DNA of 64,000 nucleotides from JBGLNJ01 sp034434835 (GTDB lineage: Bacteria; Chloroflexota; Anaerolineae; Fen-1058), in contig DAOTXX010000071.1 in the NCBI GenBank assembly GCA_034434835.1, positions 82,885-146,884 on the forward strand. Direction: 5' to 3'. Positions within the stretch are counted from its first letter, which is position 1. Every line of letters begins with the position of its first letter. A model generated the notes under the pieces. That model saw only the letters and a program-made list of their open reading frames with translations, was not told the origin of the DNA and made no database searches. Below, one piece after another: positions 35,901-41,539 of the stretch. The translations under genes were made by a program, and so were the position numbers.

Positions 35901-36857
35901 GCCTACGATGGATTGGGCAACGTGATGACTAGCTTTAACGGCGCCATCGTGCTGACCGATTCCACGCGCACGCTGTCGCCGGTCTCGTGGAGCAGTTGGT
36001 CGAACGGTGTGGCGACTCTGCAGGCGACGATCACGCAGGCATCCGTCAACGACCAGATCACAGTGACGGTGCAGGCCACGCCAACGGTCTGGGTAGCCAG
36101 CAATCTGTTCACGGTGCTGCCGAATGTGCCCGCCAGCCTCGTGGTCTCGGCCCAGCCGTCCATCATCGCACCCACCCAGACGTCTAACGTCACCGCTCTC
36201 GTGCGAGATCAGTACGGCAACCCGGTCGCCAACGGCATCCCGGTGACCTTTACGGCGACGCTGGGAGCGATCACGCCGTACGCTCAAACGGCCAACGGAC
36301 AGGCGACCGCAGTGTTCACCGGCACGACGGTCGGCACCGCCGTCATCACGGCCACGGTCGCGCCCGGCCTCCAGGGGACGACCATGGTCACCATCACCAC
36401 GGGTCAGACTTTCATCTTCCTGCCGGTGGTGCTGCGGGACTATCCGCCTCGAAAGAACCTGACGGTGAGCGCGATCAACACCTCGACCAACCCGGCCAAC
36501 GTCAGCGTGGTCATCCAAAACACGGGCAACGTGCCGATCACCGAGACCTTCTGGGTGATCCTCTACCTGGACCCAACTCAGGCGGTCCAGATCAACAAAT
36601 TCTGGTGGGATATCGGCGCGCCGAACGGCGCGGCCTGGAACGTGACGACGCCGCTGCAGCCGGGCCAGTCGCTGACGCTACTGCCAGCGAACGCCACTCC
36701 GCCTTATCACGTATATTGGCCAACATCGTTCACACGCGGCCAGCACTCACTATGGGCGCAGGTGGACGCCTGGGCTTCCAGCGGCACGATCGGACTTGTG
36801 CAAGAAACCAATGAGGGCGATAATATACGTGGCCCGGTGACGTTCACCGTACCGTGA
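26985..36857 (+). CDS. Giant secreted beta-helix and Ig-repeat protein, 3290 residues
   Basis: A hydrophobic signal segment (residues about 30-48) ends at APASAA. Four right-handed parallel beta-helix modules follow, starting near residues 62, 485, 992 and 2102. Each opens with '(R)YVA.GG...C.T(V/I)..AV..A..GD.I.VA.GTY' and most close with a choice-of-anchor-Q-like 'SPAIDAADPN...G..ADMGAYEY' stretch. Between modules 3 and 4 and around them are about ten NEW3/DUF11-like beta-sandwiches with the recurring HTLTN.GNYTDT motif. The C-terminal third has two DUF11 domains, a fibronectin-like domain, a PKD domain (near 2870-2950), a filamin-like and a BIG_1 invasin-like domain (about 3048-3135), then IFLPVVLRDYPP and a CARDB-like end. 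It is probably an extracellular adhesin or carbohydrate-binding structure. Codon use is uniform; GAGGAGAG precedes the ATG. Confidence 0.9.
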   Translation: MIRYASSTSQQVASAPALSPRLSFATSARVTLTVALPLVLILLMLIALAPGRLAPASAAGTIRYVAPGGGCGGAMPCYSTVQAAVNAAQAGDEIRVAQGTYTDVQSIGALTQVVYLSVSLTLRGGYATSDWANYYFTRPTILDARGLGRVIYVTSTVTATIEGFSLTGGSAFQGGGLYIAGGNTLIQNNKIYGNSAPITNSKGGGIYVAGGSPTLRSNTIFSNAAAAFGGGVAVEGGAALIESNIIYSNTTTSTASVDVGGGGIFVDSLSSSPTIRGNTIYSNTASVASGGGIHIWHGPQLVTVEQNEVRHNNASRGGGVYIREGGHVVRNNLVYSNTAESGYGGGGFYLRQTNATAENNTLSGNTNDGIYIEIGSPAGYPTLRNNVVVSNTRYGVNATGSISVTYSAVWGNTTSNFGGSAVAATGTITQDPLLTSDFRLQPGSPAIDAADPNNYPANDYAGRARPFGARADMGAYEYYAGNCFARLNNGQVYTTVQAAVEASTLPTDVIRVAGVCTGIQAMADGGQTVTQTVYLSKPLTLRGGYAETYWTAPITRTILDTQGLGRVVYITGTSAITVDGFVIRGGDASTGGGSAGGGLYVAAPFSPTIQNVIAYSNTATYGGGFASAGGNPRLFHNTFVANTATSGGGLYLANGASVVRSTIVVSNAGGGIWATSGYTPNLDYNLVWSNPGGDYLMGAIAGAHDISADPRFSDLAGRDFHLRVDSPALHAADPNSTLSMDLEGDARPLGRQSDIGADEATPYPNATLSGAPNSPSRGVLGQIIVYTHTLTNNGTLISDTFDLSHTLTVYGPPTNWSIEYVTLPVTLMRDESRDITVSVRVGDGISDTYAVVTLTATSRTNPNAYAQANNQTLVNWTPGVTLMPVTATLHVNPGATVTVPHTLRNTGNFTDAFTITWSRRPNWQGIVVGVMPPSSVITLGPFAQTTLWIQTAVTDTMPGGLTETVFLTATSGLVPGLRARLTDTFEVDFTPGPRYVATGGNNTLNNCHVSSLPCRTIAYAVDQAANGDVVKVAAGTYHEHDLILNKTIILRGGYTTGNWQDFRPKANPTIINAQGLGRVLYIFGNPTIEGFTLQGGWTAGSGGGVYVDVGEPILRQNTIVSNTAGAYGGGVYIGSGSGRTVWLERNTLAFNTAQRGGGLASISGDPRFWNNLVYRNTASAEGGGVYVSAHSPLIWHNTIFSNTANLGGGLYLFGGTPMVSNTLVISNSAAISAGGIYSQTAGAVVGYNDVWGNLNGNYAGMTPGPNDMVADPLFANPISYNLRLLSISPVIGRAQPSLVSDDYWGNPRPVPEGGLPDIGADEYMRAGLAIAPNYTATATPGQIVTFTHVLTNSGDYTDTVLLTASNSQGWGFILRPPPTLTLGLNMTGTITTTFMVPAGTLSNTVNTTFITATSGNDDEYWVTAINTTTVGLGLGVSLEPDRTGLMQSSDPYIVYTHTLMNVGNYTDTFTLQYRHSTTWTVALAPQVVTLRGGMTTTVQVTVTPLGVSPGVLGVDILVITATSQISSSVFDLVTDTTFVNRTFGVTLAPPREGIGWPGQQVVYTHTLTNLGNYTDTFNLSSLYTYTPAFPGQSWGVLLNPYQVTVGGGATRTITVTVSIPSRTLSDTAVFSGTVARSWTTATNLFTTDVRAGVMETTTVGHKVDFILYSDTGCAQAFGASAITVTFGNFVTNTGNYTDSFVVTATSTSGYRVEVYPTTTPSVGPNTGAWIDVIVYDIPSSRTSETVIVTATSVASSTVQRTATDIAYLNFTRRLEWQPGFNWAIVSALGNIPAVYTHTLYYTSTEMGSRQITLTAASAPPPVGLGWPASVEPTQVSMSPGDSVPVTVTVQVPSAALDADELTLATADILYSSCDAEIADEWTAVRRPAVLLYPDQSGSAAPGSVITYMHTLSNAGGLTDSYTLTWSTPSPGWQVSVEPSLVNNLWPHTGVSVIATITVPTALLSGTVETLVITATSHYNPVVSDTVTDQTTVAYAPGAILAPDGSGSTYPGGSYTYTHSLTNTGNYTQTYELRTNSGLVGYPVVSPTMVYSLGPGQVYTGIVVVVSIPEHAATGSIERSQVTALFAGQQASAVDSTQVTQKPGPRYVAKGGTDGINNCTLLGQYGPCATIQHAVNVAAWGDPIYVAQGTYTGTLVLDKPVWVSGGYTLTNNWANADPFNQATILDAQGQGRVISITAPVTSVTGFHITNGNANTGGGIYLDTGQPITLAALMIYSNTATQGGAIYVRSGDVTLINSVLYSNTASSLGGGLYVTGTTRLINNTLVANRAITGGVVYQAAGTMVVTNTILVSNTATITGGVAYAEPGATWSLAYNDLWNNTNAENVTSANSLAVDPLFQNVAARDFRLRADSLCIDNGITVTLSTDLANRPRPQAVAFDRPHVSDYDMGAFEFDPQRGWQFDPAFQQRRGTTSLVVYTHILTNTGNYTDTAVLTATIDRVDWGVMFWPPSVTLRAGLTTTVYVTVTIPPTTEIGTVGTAIITATSTLSPSVFAQAVDTTSYQQDIDVAIHKTVVPTGWLKSGDAITYTLVYTNNGPVMAYGMVITDWLPITLTNVISTSSPPVTPTVGPGYVSWTSANLSTGAKGIITLTGVVSQPLGLVSAMVNTAQITTTQYDVTPTNNTSWVSNGVDTQSPSVPTLLSPANGTLTGTRTLTFTWQPSSDGAGAGVWGYQFILSGSAYYSSATVYSPTTWARLSNLPLGVYTWTVSAFDVLGNMSAFASPFSLTIDAPVLTVTKRATPTVAVAGAPFTYLLTISNTGQVPATGVVVTDAIPTGANYVSSSGIRVGSVISWSGLSVPTGGATQATFVVSACQAVTNTSYRVVTSTESVGSDWGAAVPMTPQAPTITADFTHSLEVNVGWPAYFTDTTTSNGAGMVGWTWNMGDGQVKTGRAISHTYTISGSYVVTLTVTDACGFTQSVTHPITVTFRPGILERLGISPVMTQTAGVGFTLVITAYDGLGNVMTSFNGAIVLTDSTRTLSPVSWSSWSNGVATLQATITQASVNDQITVTVQATPTVWVASNLFTVLPNVPASLVVSAQPSIIAPTQTSNVTALVRDQYGNPVANGIPVTFTATLGAITPYAQTANGQATAVFTGTTVGTAVITATVAPGLQGTTMVTITTGQTFIFLPVVLRDYPPRKNLTVSAINTSTNPANVSVVIQNTGNVPITETFWVILYLDPTQAVQINKFWWDIGAPNGAAWNVTTPLQPGQSLTLLPANATPPYHVYWPTSFTRGQHSLWAQVDAWASSGTIGLVQETNEGDNIRGPVTFTVP

Positions 36858-36886
36858 TTGACTGAGGGAAATTCCAAGAATCACAC

Positions 36887-36921
36887 TGGGCCTTGTGAGG
36901 GTTCTGCCCTCGCAAGGCCCA
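36887..36921. repeat. Long hairpin between the giant gene and the LPVTG gene
   Basis: Fifteen-base arms TGGGCCTTGTGAGGG / CCCTCGCAAGGCCCA, one mismatch, 5-nt loop, no T-run. The core CCTTG(C/T)GAGGGTT recurs in the hairpin at 46191-46227. It may set the ratio of the two gene products. Confidence 0.65.
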
Positions 36922-36942
36922 ATCAGTGACCAGGAGGACTCG

Positions 36943-37911
36943 ATGATCAAGTCACTCGTCAATCCCTGGGGGGTGCTGTGCGCCCTGTGTGCTGTGCTGC
37001 TGTTGGGGGTCTCGGTCGTGATGGCGGCACCATCTCCTGAGAGGCTCTACCAACCGCCGCCGCCCACCAATACGCCCACGCCGCCTGTGCCACCGACCTG
37101 GACGCCCACCCCTTCCACGCCTTCTACCCCGGCCCCTCCAAGTGGCGATGGGGGCACCGGTTTTCTGGCGATCATTGAGGGTTACGTCTGGGACGACGGC
37201 GACCCCTCTCGACCGCGGGGCGGCGTCACGGTGCGCTATACCAGCGACGGCGTCAGCGCGGACGTCGAAACGAAAAGCAATGGCTTTTTCCGGTTCGTCA
37301 ACGTCGGCCCGGACGACGGCGTGCTCGATCTGGCCGACCCGAACTGGCAGTCCGGGACGGGCGGCGTGATCATCAAGCCGCCGCTGGGGCAAACGGTCCG
37401 CGTCAACCTGGCCGCGCTGCCCAAGGGCAAGTCGCTGGCCTCCAGAGTCGCGCTCACCACCAACCTCTCCTCCGCCAGCGCATCGGCCGGGCAGACCATG
37501 ACCTTCACATTCAAGGTGGTCAATGGCACGGAAGGCGCCATCTCTGGGCTGATGTTGGGTGATCAACTCCCAGAGGGGATGACCGTCGCCGGCGTGACGA
37601 CTTCGCGAGGGGACATTCTGGCGAGCGGCCCCAGCGTCGTGGCAGTGGACTTGAACGCGCTGGCTGCTTTCGACTCTGCCACCGTCAACATCATTGCGCT
37701 CGTCAACAAGGACGCCAAGTCTGCCAAGAGCGGTAACCGGGCGACGCTGCTCTATCGCGAAGGCGCGGCGATTGCGGCGCAATCGTCGGTGAATGTGGCC
37801 GGAGGGCCGAATACGCTGCCGGTGACGGGCGTCGGCGTGCCAATCGTGATGATTGTCGCGTTGGCTGCGGTGCTGCTTCTGGCGCGGCGACTGCGAACTC
37901 GAACCGCCTGA
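36943..37911 (+). CDS. LPVTG-anchored surface protein
   Basis: 322 residues from the ATG at 36943, which has AGGAGG 6 nt upstream. A signal peptide (about residues 8-28, ending VVMAA) is followed by a Pro/Thr-rich spacer (TNTPTPPVPPTWTPTP), typical of cell-wall-crossing stalks. A beta-rich domain GYVWDDGDPSRPRGGVTVRYTSDG follows, probably a carboxypeptidase-regulatory-like or SdrD-B fold. A DUF11-like domain (about 165-280) comes next. The C-terminus is a full sortase sorting signal: LPVTG, a hydrophobic stretch GVPIVMIVALAAVLLLA and a basic tail RRLRTRTA. It should be covalently linked to the cell surface by a sortase not in this window. The position right after the giant protein suggests the two cooperate at the surface. 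Confidence 0.88.
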   Translation: MIKSLVNPWGVLCALCAVLLLGVSVVMAAPSPERLYQPPPPTNTPTPPVPPTWTPTPSTPSTPAPPSGDGGTGFLAIIEGYVWDDGDPSRPRGGVTVRYTSDGVSADVETKSNGFFRFVNVGPDDGVLDLADPNWQSGTGGVIIKPPLGQTVRVNLAALPKGKSLASRVALTTNLSSASASAGQTMTFTFKVVNGTEGAISGLMLGDQLPEGMTVAGVTTSRGDILASGPSVVAVDLNALAAFDSATVNIIALVNKDAKSAKSGNRATLLYREGAAIAAQSSVNVAGGPNTLPVTGVGVPIVMIVALAAVLLLARRLRTRTA

Positions 37912-37944
37912 TCGATCAAGATTACGGCACCTGGAGAGATGACA

Positions 37945-38295
37945 ATGGAGAAACGATACACAGCCTTGAGAACGATTGCCACGATCTACAAGATTCTGGG
38001 GATCATTGTAGCGGTCGTCACGGTATTGGCCGTTCTGGTCTTGTGCGTCGCCAGTGTTCTGGGCGGAGCCGCCGTGAGCAACCTGGAGAGGAACTTGCCA
38101 GGCTCCCAGGTGCTCGGTGGAGTCTTGGGCGGCATACTTGCCGGAGGGCTGGGACTGGTTTACGGCGGCGTGGTCTCGCTGACGCTGTATGCTTTTGGCG
38201 AGGCCATCTATTTGCTGATCGCGCTGGAAGAAAACACTCGTGCGACGGCCATGTACCTGCAGCGGCAATTTGGCCCGCCTCCGCCACACTCGTAG
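37945..38295 (+). CDS. Small two-helix membrane protein
   Basis: 116 residues from the ATG at 37945 (GGAG 8 nt upstream; an ATG 6 nt earlier is also in frame). Two hydrophobic segments, IIVAVVTVLAVLVLCVASVLGG and VLGGVLGGILAGGLGLVYGGVVSLTLYAFGE, are joined by a short polar loop. The C-terminus is cytosolic and basic with a Pro-rich end. No catalytic motif is seen. It lies 33 nt after the LPVTG gene in the same direction and is followed by a terminator, so the three surface genes may form one operon. Function unknown. Confidence 0.65.
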   Translation: MEKRYTALRTIATIYKILGIIVAVVTVLAVLVLCVASVLGGAAVSNLERNLPGSQVLGGVLGGILAGGLGLVYGGVVSLTLYAFGEAIYLLIALEENTRATAMYLQRQFGPPPPHS

Positions 38296-38339
38296 CATTA
38301 TCAGAGGCCGCGTTCACATAGACGCATCAGGATGTACTA

Positions 38340-38370
38340 GGCCACCATCATAAACGGTGGCCGTTTGTGT
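38340..38370 (+). terminator. Probable terminator after the surface-protein genes
   Basis: A 7-bp stem GGCCACC / GGTGGCC with a 9-nt loop is followed by GTTTGTGTT. The TATAAT of the next promoter begins at once afterwards (38371-38376). Confidence 0.6.
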
Positions 38371-38376
38371 TATAAT
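38371..38376 (+). promoter_or_regulatory. Probable -10 box (TATAAT) for the 38.4-kb gene pair
   Basis: A perfect TATAAT 61 nt before the ATG at 38438, directly after the terminator stem. The -35 region is inside the stem and is not a good match. Confidence 0.45.
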
Positions 38377-38437
38377 CAAATCGGTTTAGCTCATCTGTCA
38401 TGCTGGCCCTCCCATGCGCGCCATCAGGTGATCTGCC

Positions 38438-38701
38438 ATGATGATAGACGACTATAAAGACAAACTCGATCAACTCTTGGGACGCATGACGACCGAGCAG
38501 GTGCGGCAAGTCTTGCGCTTTGCCCAGTTCGTTTACGAAGACCAGGAGCCGGAGGGCATGTACGCCCGCGAAGACCCGGCGACGCGCTACCAGGAGTTTG
38601 CCCAATGGTGCCAGACGCAAGGGATCGATCTGGGCACTGTGGAACAGTGGGGACAGAACACCAGTAAGTCAGGTCACACAGCAGCGGAGAGCGAGGCGTG
38701 A
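38438..38701 (+). CDS. Small acidic helical protein
   Basis: 87 residues, predicted helical, acidic (KLDQLLGRMTTEQVRQVLRFAQFVYEDQEPEG), without membrane segments. The N-terminal 40 residues resemble the short helical antitoxin-like or DUF2281-type segments with 'L..Q..E.L.FA.FL', but the match is weak. The stop overlaps the start of the metallo-hydrolase gene by GTGA, so the two are translationally coupled. Function unknown; it could regulate or bind the downstream enzyme. Confidence 0.6.
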   Translation: MMIDDYKDKLDQLLGRMTTEQVRQVLRFAQFVYEDQEPEGMYAREDPATRYQEFAQWCQTQGIDLGTVEQWGQNTSKSGHTAAESEA

Positions 38702-39318
38702 TCATCGAGACTCTGCCCGTCGGCCCGCTGGAGACCAACTGCTATCTCATCGGCTGCCCGGCGACGCGACTGGGCGCGGTGATCGATCCGGGCGGCGACG
38801 CCGCCGAAATTCTCTCCGCCCTCGAACGGCACCGACTCACCCTCAAGTACATTCTGCTGACGCACGCGCACTTTGATCACATCGGCGGGGTGGCCGATCT
38901 CGTCGAAGCGACGCGCGCCCCAGTCGCATTGCATCCCGGCGATCTGCCGATCCTGCGCGCCCGAGGCGGCGCGGGGATGTTTGGCATCTTTGTCCGACCC
39001 TGCCCTGAACCGGACATGAGTTTAGCCGAAGGCCAGGTGATCGAAATCGGCACGCTCAGACTCAATGTCCTCCATACCCCTGGTCACACGCCCGGCCACG
39101 TCACGTTCCACGAGCCAACCGCCCAAGTGGCCTTTGATGGCGACGTGCTGTTCATGCAAGGGATTGGCCGGACCGACTTCCCCGGCTCGAGCTACCAGCA
39201 ATTGATGGCGAGCATCCGTAACAAGCTGTTTGCCTTGCCGGATGACACGACCATCTACCCCGGCCACGGCCCGGCCACGACCGTAGGCGAAGAAAAGCAG
39301 AACAATCCGTTTCTCTAG
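38698..39318 (+). CDS. MBL-fold metallo-hydrolase (glyoxalase II-like)
   Basis: 206 residues from a GTG. The zinc-binding HAHFDHIGG motif and the later histidines in HTPGHTPGH, the aspartate in FDGDVLF and YPGHGP define a metallo-beta-lactamase-fold hydrolase with two metal sites. The overall layout (ETNCYLIG at the start, GIGRTDFPGSS) matches the hydroxyacylglutathione-hydrolase-like YcbL group. The probable reaction is thioester hydrolysis of a small thiol conjugate, but the substrate is not set by the motif. It is co-translated with the small protein upstream. Confidence 0.9.
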   Translation: MIIETLPVGPLETNCYLIGCPATRLGAVIDPGGDAAEILSALERHRLTLKYILLTHAHFDHIGGVADLVEATRAPVALHPGDLPILRARGGAGMFGIFVRPCPEPDMSLAEGQVIEIGTLRLNVLHTPGHTPGHVTFHEPTAQVAFDGDVLFMQGIGRTDFPGSSYQQLMASIRNKLFALPDDTTIYPGHGPATTVGEEKQNNPFL

Positions 39319-39380
39319 TCCTGGAGCCGGATAGTCTGATAGTTGGGCAGTTACCTGACCATGCGTGTCAACTTAAGGTT

Positions 39381-39429
39381 GGAGTGCAGGCTTCAGCCTG
39401 CATAAAACGCGGCCTGAAGGCCGCACTCC
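39381..39429. repeat. Cruciform-like palindromic repeat
   Basis: Outer arms GGAGTGC / GCACTCC enclose two inner hairpins, GCAGGCTTCAGCCTGC and GCGGCCTGAAGGCCGC, joined by ATAAAAC. It lies between convergent genes (metallo-hydrolase and reductase) and could stop transcription from both sides. A modular repeat of the same style is at 63792-63843. Confidence 0.7.
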
Positions 39430-39452
39430 GGGGCTAAAGTTTACGCCAATGG

Positions 39453-40127
39453 TTACCTGACAACCTCGTACCGCAGCCAGACGACATCGCCTCTCAACTG
39501 TTCCAGGTGGATCAACCTGAGCGGAATCACGCCCTCGGACGAGGTCAGGTCAGGCGCGACAAAGATGGAACGCGGCGTTGTCCCGCCCGTCAAGCAAGGG
39601 GTCACCAGGACGCTCACTTCGTCCACCAGGCCCGCGCGGAGCAGCGCACCGTTGAGCGCGCCGCCACTGTCCACCCGAACGACTCGCACCCCATAACGCA
39701 GGTTCAATTCTTCCAACGCCGCCCGAAAATCCACGCGATCGTCGCCCGCGACGACGTACTCGACCCGCCACTTTTGCAAATAGGCCAGATGGCTTGGCGG
39801 GGTGGAATGTGAGCACAGCGAGATCGCTTTTCGCCAATACGGCTCCCGTTGGATCTGGCGCCAATTCCGCACCAGGCCGCGGCTGTCCACGATGACGAGC
39901 AGCGGCACGTGCAGCGGATGCAACTCTTTGGTTTCCAGGTCGCCCTCCTCCTCCTCAGGCGCGTCTTGCGAATAAGCAGCCAGCATCGTATGGCTTCCTG
40001 AGAGCATGGCATCTGCGTTCCAGCGGGCGGCCAACTCATAATACAGGCCCATGTCCCCCTCGCCCGCGAACCCATCCATGCGACCATCTACCGTCACACC
40101 GTTGTGGAGAATAACACGCGGCATCAT
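39453..40127 (-). CDS. RibD C-terminal-like (dihydrofolate reductase fold) reductase
   Basis: 224 residues. The protein has the fold of the RibD reductase domain and bacterial DHFR-like proteins: PRVILHNGVTVDGRMDGF at the start, an NADPH-site LLVIVDSRGLVRNW, and the C-terminal motif VRVVRVDSGGALNGALLRAGLVDEVSVLVTPCLTGG typical of RibD-like enzymes. The deaminase half of RibD is absent, so a riboflavin role is not assured; many stand-alone proteins of this kind have unknown substrates. The ATG has CTCACAGGAGG-like sequence upstream on the minus strand. The gene is the last of a long minus-strand series, with a terminator-like hairpin 5' of it that belongs to the MerR gene. Confidence 0.8.
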   Translation of the reverse strand: MMPRVILHNGVTVDGRMDGFAGEGDMGLYYELAARWNADAMLSGSHTMLAAYSQDAPEEEEGDLETKELHPLHVPLLVIVDSRGLVRNWRQIQREPYWRKAISLCSHSTPPSHLAYLQKWRVEYVVAGDDRVDFRAALEELNLRYGVRVVRVDSGGALNGALLRAGLVDEVSVLVTPCLTGGTTPRSIFVAPDLTSSEGVIPLRLIHLEQLRGDVVWLRYEVVR

Positions 40128-40189
40128 CGCAACTCACCTCCTGTGAGAGTCACCTCTATTTTACAACCCTGGTGGGCAAATGGAGGGTT

Positions 40190-40229
40190 TAAAAGCGAAA
40201 CCTCCCGCAGGTTGACGACCTGAGGGAGG
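40190..40229 (-). terminator. Intrinsic terminator of the double-MerR gene
   Basis: On the minus strand a 12-bp stem (one mismatch) with a 5-nt loop is followed by TTTCGCTTTT. It lies 23 nt after the MerR stop. The stem shares the CCTCCCGCAGG sequence with the hairpin at 13860-13886. Confidence 0.75.
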
Positions 40230-40251
40230 TGGGAATCGGGATCGCAGCAAT

Positions 40252-41049
40252 TTACGCTTGCCGCTTGCGGATCATTTCTTCCAGTTGAGCAATCATCTGC
40301 CTGGCGCGTTGTTCCTGCTCGGCCAGCGTCGAAAGCCACCGGTCCGCCGCCGAGTACACATCCTCGTCGGGGCGCGGCGTATCGAGCACGTGACGCAAAT
40401 CCTGGTCCTGACCGGCATCGAGGCTTAACAACATGCGCAAGACGGCCATCGTGCTATAGCCGCTGCGGAGCAACATGCGAATGACGCGCAGGCGCCCGAT
40501 TTCAGCCGCGCCATAAAGCCGGTAGCCGCTGCCGGGATCGCGCGGCGCGGCGACCAACCCATTGCGCTCCCACGACCGCAGCATGTCAATCGTGACATTC
40601 AGCAAGCGGGCCGCCTCGCCAATGCGCAGAGAGACCGTCGCCGCATCAGCAAAGGCGCCTGTGGCCCAACGCTCGAGGTAATTCGCCGCGGCTTCGGCCT
40701 GCGCGCGTTCGGCCTGCACCAGCGCAAGGTGACGGTGAGCCTGCTCCAGCGCGCCGCCCAGATCGCCGGACGCCGCTTGCCTCACCAGCGCGAGCGCGGA
40801 CTGCCGGATGTTGCGCCCCGGCCAACCGCCGTGCAACGCCAGTCGGGCCAACCGCATCTGATCGAGGTGCGCCTCGGTGTACTGCCGGTACCCATTCGGG
40901 GCGCGAGGAACCGGTGGCAAGAAGCCCCACTGCTCGTAAAGCCGAACCGTGTTGGGGTGCGCGCCGACGGCTTGCGCGATGTCAGAGGTTCGCAGGTAGC
41001 ATCGTGGCGACTTGGCTCGTTTACACTCGCTGTTCCAAAAAATCCGCAA
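40252..41049 (-). CDS. Transcriptional regulator with two MerR-type HTH domains
   Basis: 265 residues with two winged-HTH domains in one chain. The first is YLRTSDIAQAVGAHPNTVRLYEQWGFLPPVPRAPNGYRQYTEAHLDQMR (about 18-66). The second is LRIGEAARLLNVTIDMLRSWERNGLVAAPRDPGSGYRLYGAAEIGRLR (about 141-188). A helical linker lies between and a coiled coil at the end. Ordinary MerR proteins have one such domain and dimerise; here one polypeptide could supply both. No cysteines suggesting metal sensing are present near the C-terminus. The start is uncertain: a TTG at 41049 overlaps the upstream small gene, and no ATG precedes the first domain. Confidence 0.8.
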   Translation of the reverse strand: MRIFWNSECKRAKSPRCYLRTSDIAQAVGAHPNTVRLYEQWGFLPPVPRAPNGYRQYTEAHLDQMRLARLALHGGWPGRNIRQSALALVRQAASGDLGGALEQAHRHLALVQAERAQAEAAANYLERWATGAFADAATVSLRIGEAARLLNVTIDMLRSWERNGLVAAPRDPGSGYRLYGAAEIGRLRVIRMLLRSGYSTMAVLRMLLSLDAGQDQDLRHVLDTPRPDEDVYSAADRWLSTLAEQEQRARQMIAQLEEMIRKRQA

Positions 41050-41137
41050 AGGCGATCAACTCGGCGCGAACCTGGGCAAGCATCTGGGGCAATTCATCCC
41101 GAACTCGAGTGGCCAACCGACGCAGCTCGTCACTCAC
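41021..41137 (-). pseudogene. Truncated HEPN-like partner of the nucleotidyltransferase
   Basis: 38 codons starting at a GTG that overlaps the nucleotidyltransferase stop (GTGA). The sequence MSDELRRLATRVRDELPQML... is like the N-terminus of HEPN-type partners that usually follow this class of MNT gene, which run to 100-150 residues. It ends early at TAA, and its 3' end overlaps the putative MerR start. I read it as a remnant left when the rest was lost, or possibly a functional micro-antitoxin. Confidence 0.5.
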
Positions 41138-41514
41138 AGTTCGATTCCCTCACACTCCGCCATGTGGCGCAAGGCAAGCTTGCAGGTCTCCAAATCCAAC
41201 AGGTCAACTTTGAAATCCGGGCTTAATCCTGTGACCCTTGCAACAGCGCGATAGAAACAGTCGGCCGGGATGCCCCAGGCAGCCAGATCGATATCCGACC
41301 ATAGCTCAAACCCATCGCTTCGGGCCAGAGAGCCAAAGACGACCACCTTGCTCGCGCCAAATTCTTGACGCAGCAACTGTGCGGCCTGGCGAGCCGACTG
41401 CCAGGCCTGCTGCCGATGCTTTTCGATCTGCGCCTGTGACCACCGCTCGAGATTGGCGTCAGGTCGGTAGGCCTGCCACTCCTGAGCGGTCAATTCCAAA
41501 GCGGTCTTGGGCAT
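41134..41514 (-). CDS. MNT-type nucleotidyltransferase domain protein
   Basis: 126 residues. The polymerase-beta-like nucleotidyltransferase signature is VVVFGSLARSDGFELWSDIDLAAWG (about 58-82), with the GS pair and the DxD aspartates present. The following VTGLSPDFKVDLLDLETCKLALRHMAECEGIEL carries the third acidic residue (VDLLD). Such proteins act as antitoxins in MNT-HEPN pairs by AMPylating the HEPN toxin. Here the HEPN-like gene downstream is only 38 codons, so the pair is probably no longer active. Confidence 0.82.
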   Translation of the reverse strand: MPKTALELTAQEWQAYRPDANLERWSQAQIEKHRQQAWQSARQAAQLLRQEFGASKVVVFGSLARSDGFELWSDIDLAAWGIPADCFYRAVARVTGLSPDFKVDLLDLETCKLALRHMAECEGIEL

Positions 41515-41539
41515 ATTCCCCTAACGGACCTTTGAGATC

